Assembly (NCBI GenBank): GCA_040881995.1
Contig: JBBECD010000249.1
Coordinates: 1-56,051 of the forward strand
Source of the DNA: JAQCEJ01 sp040881995
Lineage (GTDB): Bacteria; Planctomycetota; Planctomycetia; Planctomycetales; Planctomycetaceae
Length of the DNA stretch: 56,051 bases
Reading direction: 5' to 3'
A program made the position numbers and the translations under genes. Below are positions 35,386-43,968 of this stretch, one piece after another. Within the stretch, counting starts at the first letter, position 1; each line of letters opens with the position of its first letter. The notes under the pieces were generated by a model, which searched no databases, was not told the DNA's origin, and saw nothing but the letters and a program-made list of their open reading frames with translations.

Positions 35386-37185
35386 TTACCCGAGGAGCGA
35401 AAGAACTTGTGACGGGTTCTGGTTCGCGATCGACAGCACCGAGATACCGGCCTGACTGAGGATTTGACCCTTCGTCAAGTTGGCGGTTTCTTCGGCGAAG
35501 TCGGTATCGACGATCTGGCTGCGGGCTTCGGAAATGTTTTCCAGAGCCACGCCCAACACCGAGATGTTGGTGTCGATCACGTTTTTCTGGATCGCGCCCA
35601 GACGGCCGCGGAGCGTCGAGACCTTCGAAATGGCTTCGTCGATGATCGAGACGAGATCGTCTCCGGTCACCGAGGCGCCGATGTCGAGCAGACTCTTGCC
35701 GGCGCCCGAACCGAGTTCGTACAGCTTGCCGCTGATACCGCCCAGCCGTGCGGTGTTAATCGCGTCGATGCCGATGCCGATCTGACCCGAGGGGTTCGCC
35801 TGCGAACCGATCTGATACAGCGAACCGCCGCCGGTAATCGTCAACGCCGCGGTATTGTTCAACGTATTCGCCGCCGATGTGAACGACATCGAGGCGTCGA
35901 GCGAAGCGGACTTGACCGAGGCGGTTAAACCTTTGCCCTGCGCCTGTTGTCCGTTGATACGCACGCCGATATCGACACCGATGTCGCGTTTGGCAGCGGT
36001 GGTTCCCTCCAATGTGGTCGCGAACGTCCCGCTCAGCACGTTGATATCGACGAACTGATCGGAGCCGAAATCGCTGCTGGTGAACGTCAAGTACCCGTTG
36101 GTACCGTCGGCGATCGCGGCTTTCGCGAACACAGCCGCCGCACTGCCACCGGTTCCTTCGGCGACCACCGAAACCAGGTCGGTGCTGTCAGCGTCGGTAT
36201 TCAAAGCGTTGGCGACCTGTGTCGCCGTCGAAGTGATCGTACCGCTGGCACCCGTGGCGAGTTCGACCGTAATCGTGATCGAGGTTGCACTGGATGTCTT
36301 CGTAACGCCGAGTGTGGCACCGACGCTGGAGGTGAACTGAACCTTGATTTTTTGCGTGTACAATCCCTGATCGCTGGACGCGGCACGCTTATCGGTAATC
36401 GTCACGCCGTCGTTGCCGTCGACGCCCGCGTCGGCAACGAGCGTTCCGGCGACGACGCTTGTCTTGGTCGCCTCCACGCCCGTGATGTCGTCCGCCGAGT
36501 TGATCGCGTCGAGGACGGTATCGAGATCGCTGGTGGCTCCGAGGAAGACTACCTGGTTGCCCTTGGCTCCCGACACTTCAACCGTTGTGTTGGCGGCGAG
36601 TCCGCCGGACAAAAAGTCGTAGCGGAGCGAAGCTTTTTCGGCGATGGCCGTGACTTCGGCATTCAGAGTGATCGTGCTGCTGGAACCGAACAACGCTTCG
36701 TTGATCGAGTAGTCGTTTAATTTCGCCGAATCGGTCGTCGTCGCGGTGGTCACGAACGCCTTGCTGCCGTCGATCAGCTTATCACCCGCGAAGGTCGTGT
36801 TCGATGAGATACGATTAATGGCCGACAAGGCGGCGTCGATCTGAAGCTGATTCGCCTGGATTTCTTCCTGGGACAACGCACCGGTATTGAGCCCTTCCTG
36901 GACCAGTCCGCGAACCTGATTCAAAAGGCCGCCGATTTCGCCGAGGGCCGAGTCGGCCGTCGAGATCACGTTGTTGGCACGATTGCTGTTTTTGATCGAT
37001 TGTTCGATCGTGGTGACCTGCGAGCGTAACGTCTCGCCGGCGATCAAACCTGAAGGATTGTCTTTACCGGAGTTAATTTTCAAACCGGTCGACAAACGCT
37101 GCAGCGAAGAGTCCAAGCCGGAGTTGGCTTTCTGCAAACTTCGCAAACCACGCAGCGATGCTACGTTGGTGTTAATTCTGGTCAT
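35386..37185 (-). CDS. flagellin
   Basis: A 599-residue flagellin. The amino end MTRINTNVASLRGLRSLQ, RLSTGLKINSGKDNPSGLIA and the carboxyl end, VALENISEARSQIVDTDFAE, ETANLTKGQILSQAGISVL and NQNPSQVLSLLG are the canonical D0/D1 helices. The central ~300 residues (about 145-440) are a threonine/serine/alanine-rich variable domain, longer than in many flagellins (typical total 270-500), that would be surface exposed. ATG 37185 with AAAGG upstream. A single gene with its own terminator; no other flagellar gene lies in the window. A TPR-glycosyltransferase gene is encoded divergently about 0.9 kb away. Confidence 0.95.
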   Translation of the reverse strand: MTRINTNVASLRGLRSLQKANSGLDSSLQRLSTGLKINSGKDNPSGLIAGETLRSQVTTIEQSIKNSNRANNVISTADSALGEIGGLLNQVRGLVQEGLNTGALSQEEIQANQLQIDAALSAINRISSNTTFAGDKLIDGSKAFVTTATTTDSAKLNDYSINEALFGSSSTITLNAEVTAIAEKASLRYDFLSGGLAANTTVEVSGAKGNQVVFLGATSDLDTVLDAINSADDITGVEATKTSVVAGTLVADAGVDGNDGVTITDKRAASSDQGLYTQKIKVQFTSSVGATLGVTKTSSATSITITVELATGASGTITSTATQVANALNTDADSTDLVSVVAEGTGGSAAAVFAKAAIADGTNGYLTFTSSDFGSDQFVDINVLSGTFATTLEGTTAAKRDIGVDIGVRINGQQAQGKGLTASVKSASLDASMSFTSAANTLNNTAALTITGGGSLYQIGSQANPSGQIGIGIDAINTARLGGISGKLYELGSGAGKSLLDIGASVTGDDLVSIIDEAISKVSTLRGRLGAIQKNVIDTNISVLGVALENISEARSQIVDTDFAEETANLTKGQILSQAGISVLSIANQNPSQVLSLLG

Positions 37186-38081
37186 TGGGAACAGCCTTTC
37201 TTAGTTCCGAACCATGGCTCCGTCAACATCGGACCAAAGCCTGGATTGGGATACGAGATGGTCGCAAATTGATCTGTTTCTAACTTCCTTGCCCGAACTC
37301 TCGCCTCCTACGACGTCTTATTTCCTGTCATTCAGGTCAGGACTAAGTGCTCCCGCAGAAAAATCTTGGCGATATCGACGCTGATGCCAAGCAAAAAACG
37401 TCCAAACGGACCCAAGTTTTTCTGCGGGTTAACATAGCTGCCGCGGAACGAAACATCGTGCCCGGTAATCATCTCATTCTGTCGACAAAGTTTTTCACTT
37501 CCGCAGGATGATGCGTGGGGGAGATGGGTCGCATCCCCTCGCGAATCCAACGGAACCTGAAACAGACTCTATGCAGATTGCCTAATCACCAAAGTCACAT
37601 TCCAATCCTCTTCAACAGCAGTTCGAAGAAAACGCAGCCTTGAGCTGGCGTTCCGTCTTCAGCTATCGGCCAGGAGAAATGGGTCTATTGAGTAAGTTTG
37701 ATAAAATACACGAAATGTCAGGACCGGATGCTGACTCTGATTCGGTGTTGCGTCTTATGCCATCTTTTGAGGTAAGGCCGATTATCTTACCCAATCCGTC
37801 ACGTTGAACATTTTCGATAACCTGACCCTGCATAACTCGGGACTACACAATGTCATCGAACGATTTCGCCGCACGGCTTCGCACTTCCTTCCTGAGCCCA
37901 TGAAATTGGCTCATCAGTCAGAATGCGAATAACCGATTTGATCGTTAGAACCCGACCGCTCCCTCGCGTCAACTGCATCGGGGGATGCGATAAATTCGCA
38001 GCCTCCTGCTCTCACGATCGCTCCTTCCTTTCTATTCCCTCAGCCGATAAATTCACGATCGACGAATTCTTGAGATCCGTC
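37186..38081. other. long intergenic region between flagellin and TPR-glycosyltransferase
   Basis: About 0.9 kb without a convincing gene (the frame from 37923 belongs to the next gene but its first 53 codons look non-coding). It holds an inverted repeat at 37352-37428 described separately. No sigma-54 motif found, and only a lone GCCGATAA near 38043 resembling the -10 of flagellar sigma-28, with a poor -35. The flagellin promoter must lie here but I cannot place it. Confidence 0.4.
37352..37428. promoter_or_regulatory. structured inverted repeat in the probable flagellin leader
   Basis: CCCGCAGAAAAATCTTGG (37352-37369) pairs with CCAAGTTTTTCTGCGGG (37412-37428), one base bulged. CTTGGC (37365-37370) can instead pair with GCCAAG (37386-37391), and GTCC/GGAC lie further in, giving alternative folds. 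It lies 167-243 bases upstream of the flagellin ATG and could be a leader RNA structure or an intergenic repeat. Confidence 0.45.
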
Positions 38082-39884
38082 ATGTCCACCACTGCGCAAC
38101 TCTTCCGTCAGGCGGTTCAGGCACATCAGGCGGGACGCCTCGACGAAGCAGAAATCCTTTATCGAAATATCCTTCAAACCGACCCGCGGCATCATGGCGC
38201 CTGGCATCTGCTCGGCGTCGCCGCCTATCAGACGCAGAAGCCGCGAGAGGCCGTCGAACATATCGGCACAGCCATCGGTTTGTGTCACACCGAAGCGACA
38301 TATCATCGTCACCTCGCCGCGGCGTATGTCGCGCTGGAGGACTGGCAAGCGGCGCGGCAATCTCTTGAAGCTGTCAATCGCCTCATCCCGGGTCAATTCG
38401 AATCCTGTTTGCAGTTGGGTCAGGTGCTCACTCGGCTGCAGTCCTGGGATGAGGCGGCTTTCTTTCTCGGCCAAGCGGTGAAACTCGCTCCTCGGAACGC
38501 AGCGGCGTGGCATGAGTTGGGCCTGGTGTGCGAACATCAAGGCAGGCGAGACGATGCGCGGGCAGCGCTAAAACAATCGTTGCAATTCGCGCCGTCCAAC
38601 CCGGCCGTGTGGAATCAACTGGGAACACTGTGGCAGGAACAGGGACAGCTCGTCGAAGCACTCACCTGTTATCGCTCGGCGTTGGAGATCGACCCCCGCT
38701 TCGTCGCCGCCTGGGCCAACTGCGGGTCGATTTTTCAATTGCAAGGCGACGCCCGCGAAGCCGCGAACTGTTACGCACGGGCGCTGAAAATCGATCCGCA
38801 TCACCTCAATGCCTGGAACAACCGCGGCGTGATTCTTAAAGATCGCGGCGAGTTCGACGAAGCGTTTGAGTGCTTCGAAAAATGTCTGGTGATACAACCC
38901 GATCACGCCGACGCCCATTTCAATCGTTCATTGCTGAAGCTCCAGCGAGGCGACTTTCGCGACGGCTGGGAGGAATATTCGTGGCGCTGGCGCACGCCGA
39001 CGTTCGGGGGGCCGCCGACAAACTTTCCTTCATGGGGCGGACCCGCGACGAACGCCGCGCATGTCTGGTTGTTTGCGGAACAGGGTTTGGGAGACGAGAT
39101 TCAGTTCGCCGGCTGTTTCGCCGACTTGGTCGAGCGCCGGATAAAGTGCACGATCGAATGCGACTCGCGATTGCAGCCGCTGTTCGAGCGATCGTTTCCG
39201 TCGCTCACTTTTGTTTCACGCCCCGCGGAGGCGCAAGCCATCAGCCGGTTCCCCTCTGAGACCGTGCAGGCTCCCATCGGCGATTTGCCGAAATGGTTTC
39301 GAACGGACGAACCGTCGTTTCCGCGGCACGCGGGCTATTTGATCGCCGATACTTCGTTGCGAGAGCCATGGCGCAGCCGCGTGCGGACTGGCGGAGAGGC
39401 GAAACTCAACGTCGGCATGTCCTGGCAGGGAGGAAAAGACCCGATCGCCCGCCGGCAGCGGTCCACGTCGCTTTCCGACTGGGAACCGCTGTTTCAGCAG
39501 GCGGAAATCGAATGGTGGAATCTGCAGCACGGCTCCTGCCGCGATGAATGGAACGAGTTCCGCGATATTCGCGGATTGAACTCGCTCCGACCGACTCCCG
39601 ATTTCGATCCGCTCCAAGAGCAAGAATCGCTCGCCGCGTTGATAGCCGAGTTAGACTTGATCATTTCGATCGACAATGCCGTCGTGCATCTCGCCGGTGC
39701 GTTGGGACGTCCCGCATGGGTCTTGCTCCCCGCCGTCGCCGACTGGCGCTGGCAACTCGACCGCGACGACTCGCTGTGGTATCCGAGCCTCAAACTCTTC
39801 CGTCAAAAATCGCCGCAGAACTGGGCTGACGTGTTTCGCGAGGTGGCGTTACTTTTAGATCGCCGGTCGGCGAGCAAGGGCTAG
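38082..39884 (+). CDS. TPR repeat protein with GT9-like (heptosyltransferase-type) C-terminal domain
   Basis: A 600-residue cytoplasmic protein. Residues about 1-295 form eight or so tetratricopeptide repeats (AVQAHQAGRLDEAEILYRNI; ALKIDPHHLNAWNNRGVILK; FNRSLLKLQRGDFRDGWEEY). From about 325 a glycosyltransferase-like domain follows, with VWLFAEQGLGDEIQFAGCFA, MSWQGGKDP, and LDLIISIDNAVVHLAGALG (nucleotide-sugar loop). Such TPR-GT proteins glycosylate proteins or surface glycans. The amino start is ATG 38082 (MSTTAQLFRQAVQAHQAGRL), not the upstream frame opening at 37923. It is divergent from flagellin, so flagellin glycosylation is a possible role. Its stop codon lies within a dispersed repeat. 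Confidence 0.85.
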   Translation: MSTTAQLFRQAVQAHQAGRLDEAEILYRNILQTDPRHHGAWHLLGVAAYQTQKPREAVEHIGTAIGLCHTEATYHRHLAAAYVALEDWQAARQSLEAVNRLIPGQFESCLQLGQVLTRLQSWDEAAFFLGQAVKLAPRNAAAWHELGLVCEHQGRRDDARAALKQSLQFAPSNPAVWNQLGTLWQEQGQLVEALTCYRSALEIDPRFVAAWANCGSIFQLQGDAREAANCYARALKIDPHHLNAWNNRGVILKDRGEFDEAFECFEKCLVIQPDHADAHFNRSLLKLQRGDFRDGWEEYSWRWRTPTFGGPPTNFPSWGGPATNAAHVWLFAEQGLGDEIQFAGCFADLVERRIKCTIECDSRLQPLFERSFPSLTFVSRPAEAQAISRFPSETVQAPIGDLPKWFRTDEPSFPRHAGYLIADTSLREPWRSRVRTGGEAKLNVGMSWQGGKDPIARRQRSTSLSDWEPLFQQAEIEWWNLQHGSCRDEWNEFRDIRGLNSLRPTPDFDPLQEQESLAALIAELDLIISIDNAVVHLAGALGRPAWVLLPAVADWRWQLDRDDSLWYPSLKLFRQKSPQNWADVFREVALLLDRRSASKG

Positions 39885-40020
39885 CGCTCCGCGTTGCGTC
39901 GCGATTACTGAGTCTCAGGTTAATCATGTCACAACTCTCGATTGATGAAACAGCTTTTCTCTTCCGGCCCAAAGGGCCAGCCGTTTACCTAGCCAGGGGC
40001 GACGCCCCCGCGCCTTCAAT
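39880..40020. repeat. dispersed repeats: family B copy 3 then family A copy 2
   Basis: Family B: GCTAGCGCTCCGC at 39880 and CGTCGCG, a shortened copy that supplies the TAG stop of the TPR-glycosyltransferase gene. Family A: TGAGTCTCA (39909), TGTCACAA (39927), CGATTGATG (39939), CCCAAAGGG (39968) and AGCCAGG (39991), in the same order as in 12106-12241. Abutting positions suggest repeated insertion at the same kind of site. Confidence 0.65.
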
Positions 40021-40679
40021 TTCGGCGATTGACGCCACGTGGTGAACACGTGGCGTCAAGTCTTTTAGCAGCAAGGTTTTTCCGCGGGAAGACCCTGATT
40101 CGGGCTCCCGCGATATGTCCTCTGGGCATTGTGCCGAACGCTTGCCCTTTTTCGGCAATCTTGGCTTCCCACCCACTTCTTAATGCGCTGCGCGCTCTGC
40201 CCCACCTGCTCAATAGCCCGGCCGTTTTCGGCCCGTTGGCGTGAGTAGGACATTCATCGTCAGCCGCACGTCCTCCTTGCACCGTTGCCGAAAGGAACGC
40301 CGTCATCAGAACCGCACGCGTCGGTGGTGTGGAACGATGGCTGAGCCAAATCCGCCTCCCGCCTCCGGTATTGGTTCTGGGAGTGACCGGGGAGCAGAAG
40401 GATCTGAATGAGCAAGAAACGCTGCGTTGCTCCGCACTTTTATTGAAAAGAAAAAATGCGAAGCCTTTTGGAAAGATCAAGAAAACTTAAATTGTCAATC
40501 AAATTCTTGTAATTGGAGAGAGAAATATTTTTTTCCGACGCGTCGTATTTTTGTGCCAAATTCCGTTGCAGGCAGCGTGCACAGATTTCATGATATGGCC
40601 ATTTGATTCGATGTTCGTTTATCACACTAAAAAAATAGAGATGAATCTGAGTCGTCCACGAGTTCAAAAGGAACTTGCG
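40021..40679. other. gene-free stretch before the surface-protein gene
   Basis: Several short frames on both strands overlap here but none has a recognisable domain, and they disagree on frame. From about 40430 the sequence becomes markedly AT-rich (poly-A runs), consistent with a promoter-bearing region for the surface-protein gene; no clear -35/-10 pair stands out. Confidence 0.4.
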
Positions 40680-41339
40680 ATGGTCACTTCCGATTGGCTG
40701 AAGAGTCTCAGAACGGGTGCTTGGAGATGGCAACGACGGTGTCAGCGACGCAGAATCAACCGTCGCCTGGCCGCATTAGTGGATGTGCTCGAAGTCCGGG
40801 CCGCTCCGGGTGAAGTCTTTAACGTTCACGCCATGCTCGCGGGAGCGCTGCCTTCCGCCGAAGCCGTGATGTTGTACACGTCGACGTTTTCCACGCATGA
40901 CGTGCGCGATCCGGTGCAGGAATGGGACCGCGATCGGCAGAAAAAACAGTTGCCGAAGCGTTGGGGAGGCGGAACTGACGACGGCCTTGAATCGGCGCCG
41001 CGCTCGCAACGCTCCGGCGGAGGCGATGGTCAAGATCCGCTGAATCCGCTGCATTCCATCGGGAGTGTGAACCAGTTCGAAAGCCGCGCAGACGATTGGG
41101 TGCATCGTCTTAACGCGTCCCCGTCGGAAAACTTGGGACACGGACTGCAAAATCCCTTTTCGGAGAGCGGCGGCGAACTGCCATCACACGGAAAACCAAG
41201 CGACGGCGCGAGCAGCCCCGCATTGCGATCCAGCGACCTGACCGCTGACGGCAATGGTCCCAGCGGGCGAATGCCGGTGGATTCTCTCGGCGGTGAAGGA
41301 GGAGGAAATGGTTCTTCGCCCGGTCCCCTACAACCAAGC

Positions 41340-41461
41340 CCCGTTTCACGTGAAACAAGCCGTTTGACAACCCGCGCGGCGAAAATGCGCATCGCCGCGC
41401 AATCCGCGCGGTGTAACTCCTTCTCCCCCTGGGAGAAGGTGGCCGAAGGCCGGATGAGGGT
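41340..41461. repeat. left inverted copy of the island-flanking repeat
   Basis: Reads, in reverse complement, the same order as 49084-49228: CTCATCCGGCCTTCGGCC, a CTTCTCCC/GGGAGAAGG hairpin, GCGCATTTTCGC, TCAAACGGCTT, GTTTCACGTGAAAC. The two copies face each other across 7.6 kb. The copies differ in the middle, so they are diverged rather than just duplicated. Confidence 0.8.
41343..41356. promoter_or_regulatory. parS-like palindrome 1
   Basis: GTTTCACGTGAAAC, a perfect 14-bp palindrome identical to the core of the ParB-binding consensus TGTTTCACGTGAAACA; with flanks it matches 15 of 16. Identity as a working ParB site is untested. Confidence 0.5.
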
Positions 41462-41504
41462 GCCTTTCGTGTCGGTTTGATCCATCGCACGACACTGCGC
41501 CAAA

Positions 41505-43838
41505 TCACACCGCAGCCTTTCGCGAATACAGAAACTTCTGAAACCCCACGAATACCTCTTTGATCTCTGCAACGCTCCCCAACCGAGCGACAGCATCGTT
41601 GACCGCATGATACTTCAGCTTCAGCAACTGCGGCAGCTTCGCCTGATCGAGTTCGCCCACCCCCTCGCGCACATATTGGCCGAGCACAAAGTCCAAAAAC
41701 TCCTGCTGCTTCTCGGCGTAATGCGCGGCAATCTCCTGGCGATGAGCCGAGACTCGCGATTCGCGTGTCATGGGGGCCATCGCAAAGGCAATGTACGCCA
41801 GCACGTCGAACAGATCGCTCTTCTCGGCGTCGATAATCTTCTGCATCTCGGCGAGTTGTTCGTCGCCGAAGCCTTGCTCGGCGAGGCCGTCGAGCAACTT
41901 CTTCCGCGTGTCGGGTAAGCTCCAGATCGCTCGCAGTTCTGCTTCATCCTGAAAGAACGCCGGCAGTTTGCCGAATAGCATCTGCATAAACTGTTGGGCC
42001 GACATCGGCGTGCCGTCGGGATGCCAGAACGATGTCACCGCCATGTGTTGTATCGTCCGCTCCTTGCCGTCGGCGAGCTTCACCTTAATCTTCGCCGGCT
42101 TCTCGGGCGGCGGATCTTCGGGATCCTTCGGTGTCTTCTTCCGTCGTTCCTTCGGTTCACTCCCTTCGGGACCGGGCACCACCGGTTCGGGCTCGAGCGG
42201 TTCGCCGTCCCATTCCGGGTCGCTAAAGTGCAGATGAGCCTTCACGAAGTCGTAGATCGTGAAGTAATCCTTCCCGTCATAAAGTCGCGTCCCGCGGCCG
42301 ATAATCTGCTTGAATTCAATCATTGAATTGATCGGTCGCATCAGCACAATGTTGCGGACGTTTCTTGCATCGACGCCGGTCGAGAGTTTCTGCGACGTCG
42401 TCAAAATCGTGGGGATGCTCTTTTCGTTGTTCTGAAAATTGCGGAGATGCTGTTCCCCCAGCGCCCCGTCGTTCGCCGTCACGCGATGACAATAATTCGG
42501 ATCACTGCTGGTTTTGACCTGATTGATCAAATCTCGCACCGCCAGCGCGTGCTCTTGATTGGCGCAGAACACCAGCGTCTTCTCGCGCTGGTCGATCATC
42601 TCCATAAAGACCTTCACGCGATGTGCTTCGCGTTCCTTGATTTCGATCACCTTGTTGAAGTCGTCTTCGGTAAACCGCCGGCCGGATTCGATCTCTCCCT
42701 CGATCAGCTTATCGTCGGGCGTGTAGACGTACTCGTCGAGCGTCGTGGAAATCTGCTTGACGCGAAACGGCGTGAGAAAACCGTCGTTGATGCCATCCTT
42801 CAGCGAATACGTGTAAACCGGCTCGCCGAAATACTTGTACGTGTCGACGTTGTCCTTGCGCTTCGGCGTCGCCGTCAAGCCGAGTTGCACCGCCGGGGAG
42901 AAATACTCCAGAATCCCGCGCCAGTTGCTTTCGTCGTTCGCCCCGCCGCGATGACATTCATCGATCACGATGAAATCGAAAAAGTCCGACGGATACTCGC
43001 CGAAATAGGGAGACGGCTCGCCCTCTTTCGGCGGGCCGCTCATGAACGTCTGAAAGATCGTAAAGAACAAGCTGCCGTTCTTGGGGACGCGGCCTTTCTT
43101 GCGGATGTCACCCGGTTCGATGCGGACCATCGCATCTTCGGGAAAAGCCGAAAACGCGTTATAGGCCTGGTCGGCGAGAATGTTGCGGTCGGCCAAGAAC
43201 AGAATGCGCGGCCGGCGCGTCGGTTCGCGGGTCCGATTCCAGCGGCTTTGGAACAGCTTCCACGCGATCTGAAAGGCGATAAACGTTTTGCCGGTGCCGG
43301 TCGCCAGCGTCAGCAGAATGCGCGGCTTGCCGTCGGCGACCTCCCGCAGCACGCGGTCGATGGCGATATCCTGATAGTACCGGCTTTGAAAATACCCGCC
43401 GCGATCTTCGAACGGGACGGCGGCGAACCGGTCACGCCACTCGCTCGGTTCGGCGAACGCACGGTTCCAGAGTTCTTCAGGCGTCGGGAACCGATCGACC
43501 TCCCCTTCGGTCCCCTCGTGCATGTCAACTTCGTAGACGCCGACGCCATTTGTCGAATACGCGAAGCGAATATCGAGCTTACCGGCGTAGTTTTTCGCCT
43601 GCCCCAAACCTTCCGTCAGCTTTTCGTCGCGGGCCTTGGCCTCGATCACCGCGAGTTTGGTGTTGCGGTAAATGAGCACATAATCGGCGGTGAGTGACAG
43701 CCCCCGCCGCCCCATCCCTTCCAGCCGCCCGATCGTAATGGGAAACTCCCGCCGCACCCGGCTGCTGTCGACGATGCCCCACCCCGCCGCCGCGAGGGCA
43801 GGGTCGATCAGTTCAGCCCGGGTTTCGGCTTCGTTCAT
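41505..43838 (-). CDS. hsdR: type I restriction enzyme, R subunit (HsdR)
   Basis: A 777-residue HsdR. The N-terminal nuclease region has LTADYVLIYRNTKLAVIEAKARD (D...E-A-K, near 50-70). The helicase shows TLATGTGKTFIAFQ (Walker A, near 180), FIVIDECHRGGAND (DECH, near 290), GLTATPKR, and IIGRGTRLYDGKD (motif VI). The tail ELDQAKLPQLLKLKYHAVND matches the EcoEI-type C-terminal domain. It drives DNA translocation and cleavage at unmethylated sites. Shorter than many HsdR proteins (~800-1100) but all domains are present. Last gene of the leftward operon, separated from hsdS by a regulator and a broken toxin-like gene. Confidence 0.93.
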   Translation of the reverse strand: MNEAETRAELIDPALAAAGWGIVDSSRVRREFPITIGRLEGMGRRGLSLTADYVLIYRNTKLAVIEAKARDEKLTEGLGQAKNYAGKLDIRFAYSTNGVGVYEVDMHEGTEGEVDRFPTPEELWNRAFAEPSEWRDRFAAVPFEDRGGYFQSRYYQDIAIDRVLREVADGKPRILLTLATGTGKTFIAFQIAWKLFQSRWNRTREPTRRPRILFLADRNILADQAYNAFSAFPEDAMVRIEPGDIRKKGRVPKNGSLFFTIFQTFMSGPPKEGEPSPYFGEYPSDFFDFIVIDECHRGGANDESNWRGILEYFSPAVQLGLTATPKRKDNVDTYKYFGEPVYTYSLKDGINDGFLTPFRVKQISTTLDEYVYTPDDKLIEGEIESGRRFTEDDFNKVIEIKEREAHRVKVFMEMIDQREKTLVFCANQEHALAVRDLINQVKTSSDPNYCHRVTANDGALGEQHLRNFQNNEKSIPTILTTSQKLSTGVDARNVRNIVLMRPINSMIEFKQIIGRGTRLYDGKDYFTIYDFVKAHLHFSDPEWDGEPLEPEPVVPGPEGSEPKERRKKTPKDPEDPPPEKPAKIKVKLADGKERTIQHMAVTSFWHPDGTPMSAQQFMQMLFGKLPAFFQDEAELRAIWSLPDTRKKLLDGLAEQGFGDEQLAEMQKIIDAEKSDLFDVLAYIAFAMAPMTRESRVSAHRQEIAAHYAEKQQEFLDFVLGQYVREGVGELDQAKLPQLLKLKYHAVNDAVARLGSVAEIKEVFVGFQKFLYSRKAAV

Positions 43839-43841
43839 GGC

Positions 43842-43904
43842 TGTGTCTCACGTGTGAGAGATAACACACTTTGTGTCTCATATTTCTCTGTTTTTGAGAC
43901 ACAA
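43842..43904. promoter_or_regulatory. repeated TGTGTCTCA boxes before hsdR
   Basis: TGTGTCTCA occurs at 43842-43850 and 43872-43880, and its complement TGAGACACA at 43895-43903; TTGTGTCTCA and TGAGACACAA form perfect 10-bp arms (43871-43880/43895-43904). They sit just upstream of the hsdR start and could be an operator for the nearby XRE/ImmA-IrrE regulator, or a terminator stem of the gene before. Inference. Confidence 0.4.
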
Positions 43905-43968
43905 GCCGACTTGAATTCAACAAATGAGACTCAAAAATACGTCTTTGCCCTCAGGTATGTTCAGCAGT

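Larger units (their letters stand above)
40680..41480 (+). pseudogene. amino-terminal part of a giant surface protein, truncated by an inserted repeat
   Basis: ATG 40680 has AAAGGA 7 bases upstream. The start (SDWLKSLRTGAWRWQRRCQR, then RRINRRLAALVDVLEVRAAP) has the basic patch and LE-x-R motif found at the front of many planctomycete surface proteins. About 220 Gly/Ser/Pro-rich residues follow (PKRWGGGTDDG; GGEGGGNGSSPG). From 41340 on, the frame runs into the dispersed repeat (PVSRETSRLTTRAAKM) and stops at 41480, so the natural carboxyl part is missing. The likely continuation begins at about 49250 beyond the type I R-M island. It might also be expressed as a short orphan. Confidence 0.6.

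Noticed and set aside
38043..38050. GCCGATAA resembling a flagellar sigma-28 -10 box before the TPR-glycosyltransferase
   Set aside because: No acceptable TAAAG-type -35 at the required spacing, so a chance match is more likely.
40016..40480. 154-codon minus-strand frame that might be a transposase remnant
   Set aside because: Overlaps other short frames in the region, with no DDE or HUH motif and no terminal repeats.
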